In this document: piece after piece, positions 60,327 to 64,000 of the stretch
How the letters are laid out: every line of letters begins with the position of its first letter
How positions within the stretch are numbered: position 1 is the stretch's first letter
Assembly: GCA_036379355.1 (NCBI GenBank)
Contig: DASVGV010000081.1
Coordinates: forward strand, 1-64,000
DNA from: CAJCIY01 sp036379355
GTDB lineage: Bacteria > Actinomycetota > Actinomycetes > Mycobacteriales > CAJCIY01
Direction of reading: 5' to 3'
Length of the DNA stretch: 64,000 nucleotides
Notes under the pieces: model-generated
What the model was told of the DNA's origin: nothing
The model's input: the letters and a program-made list of their open reading frames with translations, nothing else
The model's database searches: none
Translations under genes and position numbers: made by a program

Positions 60327-61190
60327 TCAGCGCTGGTGTGCCTCGAGCACGCCGGCCGGGCCGAACAGCTCGGCGCGCCACTGGTCGAGCAGCTCGGGAC
60401 TGCCGATCTGGTCGGGGTGGAAGCCGGGCCGCGTGTAGCTGCGGATCCGGCGGATCACGGCGGGGGACAGGAACGGCGAGTGCCGCAGGCCGGCGAGGCT
60501 GCGTACCAGCCGGATCGGGTTGTACGCGGCCCGGTCCTGCGCCAGCGACAGCAACGTGTGGATGACGACGGTCAGCACGAACGTGAGGTTGACCAGCCGC
60601 ATCGTGCGGACGCGCACCTTCTCGCTGCCGCAGACCTCCTGGAACACGTCGAAGGCGACCGACTTGTGCTCGGACTCCTCGAGTGCGTGCCAGAGCAGCA
60701 TCTCCCGGACCGACGACTCGCCGAGTACCTCGCGGGCCTTCGGGTTGCCCAGCAGGACCTCGGCGAGCGTCGCGGTGTAGTGCTCGAGCGCGGCGGTGAT
60801 GCCCAGGCAGTACTCCGGCGGATAGAGCTTCTCGTCCCGGGCGAGCCCCTTGCGGGTGAACCGGTCCACGCGCCGGGTCGGGTAGCCCATCTCCTGGAGC
60901 CGCTCGTTGAGCTCGCGGTGCTCCCGGCCGTGGGTGACCTCCTGGCCGATGAACCCGGCCACCTGCTGCTTGAGCTCGGGGTCGGTGATCTGGTCGGCGA
61001 AGTGCCGCACCGACCGGACGAAGAAGTCCTCGCCCTCGGGGAACAGCGCCGACAGCACCGCGACGACGTGGCTCATGACGAGGTCGCCCTGCACGAAGTG
61101 CCGGCGGCGGACCACGTCGGGGTAGGCGAAGTCCATGCGCCGGGTCCGGATGGTGCGGGCGGGGTAGTGCTGCGCGGTCGACGCGGTCAT
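60327..61190 (-). CDS. Predicted metal-dependent hydrolase (COG3687, PF10118)
   Basis: The 287-residue all-helical protein has conserved Glu/His motifs suited to a ferritin-like di-iron centre: IGQEVTHGREHRELNERLQEMGY near residue 82, AALEHYTATLAEVLL near 131, and LLWHALEESEHKSVAFDVFQ near 164. It matches the 'metal-dependent hydrolase' family found next to fatty-acid and hydrocarbon genes, whose activity is not proven. The sequence RTRRMDFAYPDVVRRRHFVQGDLVMSH is a common N-terminus. The gene is followed by a PLP enzyme and preceded by an acyl-CoA dehydrogenase on the same strand. Confidence 0.85.
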   Translation of the reverse strand: MTASTAQHYPARTIRTRRMDFAYPDVVRRRHFVQGDLVMSHVVAVLSALFPEGEDFFVRSVRHFADQITDPELKQQVAGFIGQEVTHGREHRELNERLQEMGYPTRRVDRFTRKGLARDEKLYPPEYCLGITAALEHYTATLAEVLLGNPKAREVLGESSVREMLLWHALEESEHKSVAFDVFQEVCGSEKVRVRTMRLVNLTFVLTVVIHTLLSLAQDRAAYNPIRLVRSLAGLRHSPFLSPAVIRRIRSYTRPGFHPDQIGSPELLDQWRAELFGPAGVLEAHQR

Positions 61191-61309
61191 GGGGCCTCCA
61201 TCTGCGCCGGGGCCCCCTCACGGGGCACCCGGTTCGTCCGGATAGATGGTATGACCCATGGTAACACCAAGTTGATCCGGATGCCCAGGGACGGGCGCCG
61301 GGGGCGGGG

Positions 61310-62485
61310 CTACGGCCGCTCGGGCGGCGGCAGGCCGCCGCGGCGGACCAGCTGCTCGGCGATGACGGTGCGCTGGATCTCGTTGGTGCCCTCGCCGACG
61401 ATCATGAGCGGCGCATCGCGGAAGTAGCGCTCCACGTCGAACTCCGTCGAGTAGCCGTAGCCGCCGTGGATGCGGACCGCGTCGACGGCGATGGCCAGGG
61501 CGGCCTCCGAGGCGAACAGCTTGGCCATGCCCGCCTCCAGGTCGCACCGCTCGCCGGCCTCCAGCCGCTCGGCCGCGAGCAGGACCAGCTGCCGAGCGGC
61601 AGTCAGGCGGGTGGCCATGTCGGCGAGGTAGTTGCCGATCGACTGGTGCTGCCAGATCGGCTTCCCGAACGCGGTGCGCTCCTGGGCGTAGCGCAGCGCG
61701 TCCTCGAACGCCGCCCGCCCCACGCCGACCGCCCGCGCCGCGACCTGGATGCGCCCGGTCTCCAGACCGGTCATCATCTGCGCGAACCCGGCGCCCTCGG
61801 CGCCGCCGAGCACCGCGGCGCGGCCGGCGCGGTAGCCGTCGAAGTGCAGCTCGCAGCTCTCGACCCCCTTGTAGCCGAGCTTGGGCAGGTCGCGGGAGAC
61901 CGTGAGCCCGTCACCCGGCTCGACCAACAGGATGCTCATGCCGCGGTACGGGGGTTCGGCGTCCGGGTCGGTCTTGCACAGCAGCGCGATGAGGCCCGCC
62001 CGTCGCGCGTTGGTGATCCAGGTCTTGGTGCCGTGGACGAGGTAGCCGCTCCCGTCGCCGGTGGGGGTGGCCGTGGTCGTCATCGCCTGCAGGTCCGAGC
62101 CGCCGCCGGGCTCGGTCAGCGCCATGGTCGCCCGCAGCTCGCCGGTCGCCATCCGCGGCAGGTACTGCCGCCGCTGGGCCTCGGTGCCGAACTGCACCAG
62201 CAGCCGCGAGACGACGGTGTGGCCGCCCATGGCGCCGGCGAGGCTCATCCAGCCGCGGGCGAGCTCCTCGGTGACCAGCGCGAAGCACGGCACCGACACC
62301 TGCGCCTCCCCGTACGGCTCGGGGATCGCGAGCCCGAAGATCCCCAGCTGCTTCATCGTCTCGATCAGCGCTTCCGGGTACGTGTTCGCGTGCTCGAGGT
62401 CGCGCACGACGGGTCGCACGTCGCGGTCCACGAACGATCGCACGGTGGCGACGATCGACTGCTCGGTCGCGTCGAGGGGGGTCAT
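61310..62485 (-). CDS. Acyl-CoA dehydrogenase
   Basis: The 391-residue flavoenzyme has the family blocks MALTEPGGGSDLQAMTTTA near residue 127 (FAD/acyl contact), GTKTWITNARRAG, RIQVAARAVGVGRAAFEDALRYAQERTAFGKPIWQHQSIGNYLADMATR, and QIHGGYGYSTEFDVERYFRDAPLMIVGEGTNEIQR-type C-terminus with the catalytic glutamate in GEGTNEIQR. It dehydrogenates an acyl-CoA ester; chain length is not evident. ATG 62485 overlaps the stop of the hemerythrin-like gene by 4 bases, so it is translationally coupled to it. Confidence 0.93.
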   Translation of the reverse strand: MTPLDATEQSIVATVRSFVDRDVRPVVRDLEHANTYPEALIETMKQLGIFGLAIPEPYGEAQVSVPCFALVTEELARGWMSLAGAMGGHTVVSRLLVQFGTEAQRRQYLPRMATGELRATMALTEPGGGSDLQAMTTTATPTGDGSGYLVHGTKTWITNARRAGLIALLCKTDPDAEPPYRGMSILLVEPGDGLTVSRDLPKLGYKGVESCELHFDGYRAGRAAVLGGAEGAGFAQMMTGLETGRIQVAARAVGVGRAAFEDALRYAQERTAFGKPIWQHQSIGNYLADMATRLTAARQLVLLAAERLEAGERCDLEAGMAKLFASEAALAIAVDAVRIHGGYGYSTEFDVERYFRDAPLMIVGEGTNEIQRTVIAEQLVRRGGLPPPERP

Positions 62486-63192
62486 ACGGTCGGGGTGAAC
62501 TCGGCCAGGTTGGCGATGCCCAGCGTCTCTTCGATCGCGGCGACCCGCGCGACCATGTCGGTGAACGCATCCGGTCCGAACTGCCGCGCGGCCTCGGCCA
62601 CGAAGGTGTCCGCGAGGGCGCGGAGCCGGCTCGCGGACAGCAGCTCGCGCAGGGCCGGGAACACGACCGTGTCCTCGCGCGCCTCGTGCGGCTCGTACAT
62701 GCGGACGAACGCGGTGAGGTCGCTCGCCAGCTGAACGTTCGCCGCGGCGGTGAGGCTCGCCGCGCTCGTGGTGTCGAGGATGCGGGCGGTCAGCCGGCGG
62801 CCGCGGGCATGCTGGACGAGCAGGGTGTCGACGGTCGTGACGAGCTGCCCGGCCTGCCGGAGCGGGGGGAACACGTATGCCTCCTCCAGCCCCTCGTGGA
62901 AGCCCTCGATGTAGTCGTGGATCATCGTGGCCCCGTCGTGGACGGCGGCCGTCGGGACCGGCCGCCCTGCGGCCTGTCGTTCGAGGACGTTCCGGTAGGT
63001 CAGCAGGATCCGCTTGAGCACGCCGTGCTCGCGCATCAGGTCCTCGCCCGGCGTCAGCTGCTTGGACGGGCCGGGCCCGCCGATCGCGAGGTTCGCGCCC
63101 TCGGTCGCCGCTGCCCCGACGAGCAGTCCGGACCCGCCGAGCAGGACGCCGCGACGGCTGACCCGCGGTGCCTCGTCGCCGGTGCGGCTCAC
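62482..63192 (-). CDS. Tat-exported hemerythrin-domain protein
   Basis: The GTG at 63192 overlaps the stop of the lipoprotein gene and gives 236 residues. Residues 1-35 (RVSRRGVLLGGSGLLVGAAATEGANLA) form a twin-arginine signal. The rest is a four-helix hemerythrin domain with metal-binding candidates in LMREHGVLKRILLTYRNVLE, DGATMIHDYIEGFHEGLEEAYVFPPL, LLVQHARGRRLTARILD and MYEPHEAREDTVVFPALREL. It may bind a di-iron centre and sense or scavenge O2, NO or peroxide outside the membrane. Its stop overlaps an acyl-CoA dehydrogenase gene, an unexpected partner. Confidence 0.85.
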   Translation of the reverse strand: MSRTGDEAPRVSRRGVLLGGSGLLVGAAATEGANLAIGGPGPSKQLTPGEDLMREHGVLKRILLTYRNVLERQAAGRPVPTAAVHDGATMIHDYIEGFHEGLEEAYVFPPLRQAGQLVTTVDTLLVQHARGRRLTARILDTTSAASLTAAANVQLASDLTAFVRMYEPHEAREDTVVFPALRELLSASRLRALADTFVAEAARQFGPDAFTDMVARVAAIEETLGIANLAEFTPTV

Positions 63193-63680
63193 GAGGTCGG
63201 GAACGGGGGGGCGCCGTGCGGCACCACCGGCGTGCCGTCCGGCCGCATCACGTACCAGTAGCCGCCGTTGAGGTCGAGCCCCTGCCCGACCACGTCCCCC
63301 GGGTTGATGTCGGCGGCGTACGTGTAGAGCGGCCAGCGGTTGTAGGTCACGACGGTCGACCCGTCGGGCGACTTGTCGGCGCCGAGGAGGGCGGCCTGCA
63401 CACCGGGGCCGGCGTCCGCGGTCTTCCCGGCCGCGGTCTTCAGCGGCGGCCAGGTTCCGGCGCACGCGCCGGTGCACGTCACGCCGCGCTGCGCGTCGGG
63501 CACGAACATGTACAGGGTGTAGCCCTGGGCGTTGACCAGGATGGTTCCGAGCCCGCCGATCGTGGCCGTCCTGACGGTGGGCGGGGTCACCGGCTTCGAC
63601 CCGCAGGCAGCGAGCAGGGTGACGCACGCGGCAAGCAGGACGAGTGCTCGCAGCAGGGGCTTTCCGGTCCACCGCGCCAT
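63189..63680 (-). CDS. COG4315 secreted-repeat lipoprotein
   Basis: The 163-residue protein has a signal and lipobox LLAAC followed by the repeat pattern of PF03640: GTILVNAQGYTLYMFVPDAQRGVTCTGACAGTWPPLKT and STVVTYNRWPLYTYAADINPGDVVGQGLDLNGGYWYVMRPDG. These small surface proteins are common beside hemerythrin, SCO and cytochrome genes; their function is unknown. It is the first gene of a three-gene operon. A TAGCGT box lies 7 bases before the ATG. Confidence 0.9.
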   Translation of the reverse strand: MARWTGKPLLRALVLLAACVTLLAACGSKPVTPPTVRTATIGGLGTILVNAQGYTLYMFVPDAQRGVTCTGACAGTWPPLKTAAGKTADAGPGVQAALLGADKSPDGSTVVTYNRWPLYTYAADINPGDVVGQGLDLNGGYWYVMRPDGTPVVPHGAPPFPTS

Positions 63681-63687
63681 GACGGCG

Positions 63688-63693
63688 ACGCTA
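63688..63693 (-). promoter_or_regulatory. Candidate -10 box, leaderless COG4315 operon
   Basis: TAGCGT on the minus strand is followed by 7 bases and the ATG at 63680. No ribosome site fits, so a leaderless start of the operon is likely. Confidence 0.4.
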
Positions 63694-63796
63694 CCTGGCG
63701 GCGCGGCGGCGGGCGCGTTGCGCGGCGCCCGGAAGGGGGGTATGCAGGTGTGCGGTGCAGCGGCCGGGGTATCGACGCCGAGAGTCGGGGGTCGCC

Positions 63797-64000
63797 ATGA
63801 ACCGCATTCCCTTCCGCCTCCACGGAGGCGTCGTCACCGCCACCTTCCTCGTCACCTCACCGGCGCACACCCGGGTGCGTGCCGACCTCTACTGCTGCGG
63901 CGCGGACTTCCGAGACCTGCGGGTCGCCATGTTCGACTGGAAGTTCGTGGTGCGGACGAACGCCCGCGCGTGGCAGCGCTTCCGCCGGGTGTGCCGCGAG
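63797..64000 (+). CDS. Unknown protein, 5' part only (runs off the window)
   Basis: An ATG at 63797 opens a frame that continues past the window end; 68 residues are visible. The start reads MNRIPFRLHGGVVTATFLV, followed by a basic, Arg-rich segment with a CC pair (DLYCCGADF). I do not recognise the family. It is divergent from the COG4315 operon, with a 116-base gap that holds TATCGA- and TATGCA-like boxes. The coding potential is supported by G/C at third positions only. Confidence 0.4.
   Translation, partial: MNRIPFRLHGGVVTATFLVTSPAHTRVRADLYCCGADFRDLRVAMFDWKFVVRTNARAWQRFRRVCRE

Noticed and set aside
1..64000. tRNA, rRNA, CRISPR arrays or prophage
   Set aside because: All gaps between genes are under about 175 bases. 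I saw no cloverleaf candidates, spaced repeats, integrase or phage structural genes.

Overview
This is a very GC-rich window with strong G/C bias at third codon positions, GTG and leaderless starts, F420-dependent oxidoreductases, actinobacterial-type lipoproteins and DUF222/HNH genes. All of this points to a soil-type actinomycete (Actinomycetota). The genus cannot be fixed from the window. About 49 protein-coding genes fill it almost edge to edge. No gap between genes exceeds about 175 bases, and I found no tRNA, rRNA, CRISPR array, transposase or integrase.

Left part (1-9.5 kb): an F420 pair (LLM-class and PPOX-class oxidoreductases), then a minus-strand run with a HAD/ICL-superfamily pair, a DUF222-HNH protein, TspO, an alkylsulfatase-type metallo-hydrolase and a lipoate ligase with permuted domains. 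A glyoxalase-fold protein and a succinate-semialdehyde-type dehydrogenase follow. From 9.5 to 15.6 kb lies a potassium/second-messenger region: a GGDEF diguanylate cyclase and a KimA-like K+ importer on the minus strand, divergent from a short KdpD-like kinase and KdpE, with phased direct repeats between them. From 15.6 to 21.6 kb lies glyoxylate/TCA metabolism: a glcD-glcB-glcG operon divergent from an aconitase that lacks the usual first Fe-S cysteine.

The most interesting part is 21.6-28.4 kb. One 820-residue protein joins a sugar-type ABC transporter ATPase to two GAF-like regions and a complete histidine kinase, with no membrane segment. It overlaps a response-regulator gene and is followed by a XylF-like sugar-binding lipoprotein, a second single-domain ABC ATPase and a XylH-like permease. 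Between the regulator and the binding protein sit four phased half-sites (two tandem pairs with 11-base spacing), placed like a response-regulator operator over a promoter. I propose a sugar uptake system in which the kinase docks on the transporter through its own ABC domain and reports transport status to the regulator. A lac/gal cassette (GH42 beta-galactosidase, galT, galK) starts about 2 kb downstream and suggests that galactosides or their sugars may be the substrate.

Right part (34.8-64 kb): secreted and catabolic enzymes, including a penicillin-acylase-family lipoprotein, a Baeyer-Villiger-type monooxygenase fused to an esterase, an amidohydrolase, a CocE-like secreted hydrolase, an amidase and a lipoprotein hydrolase. 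There is also a Tat-exported molybdenum hydroxylase pair near moaA, a Ni/Co permease, a SCO copper chaperone, an MFS exporter, a NarL-type two-component pair, MOSC and DUF488 proteins, a PLP decarboxylase, a ferritin-like metal hydrolase, and an operon of COG4315 lipoprotein, hemerythrin-like protein and acyl-CoA dehydrogenase. The last gene runs off the right edge. Family assignments come from reading motifs by eye and from memory of families. No database search was run.
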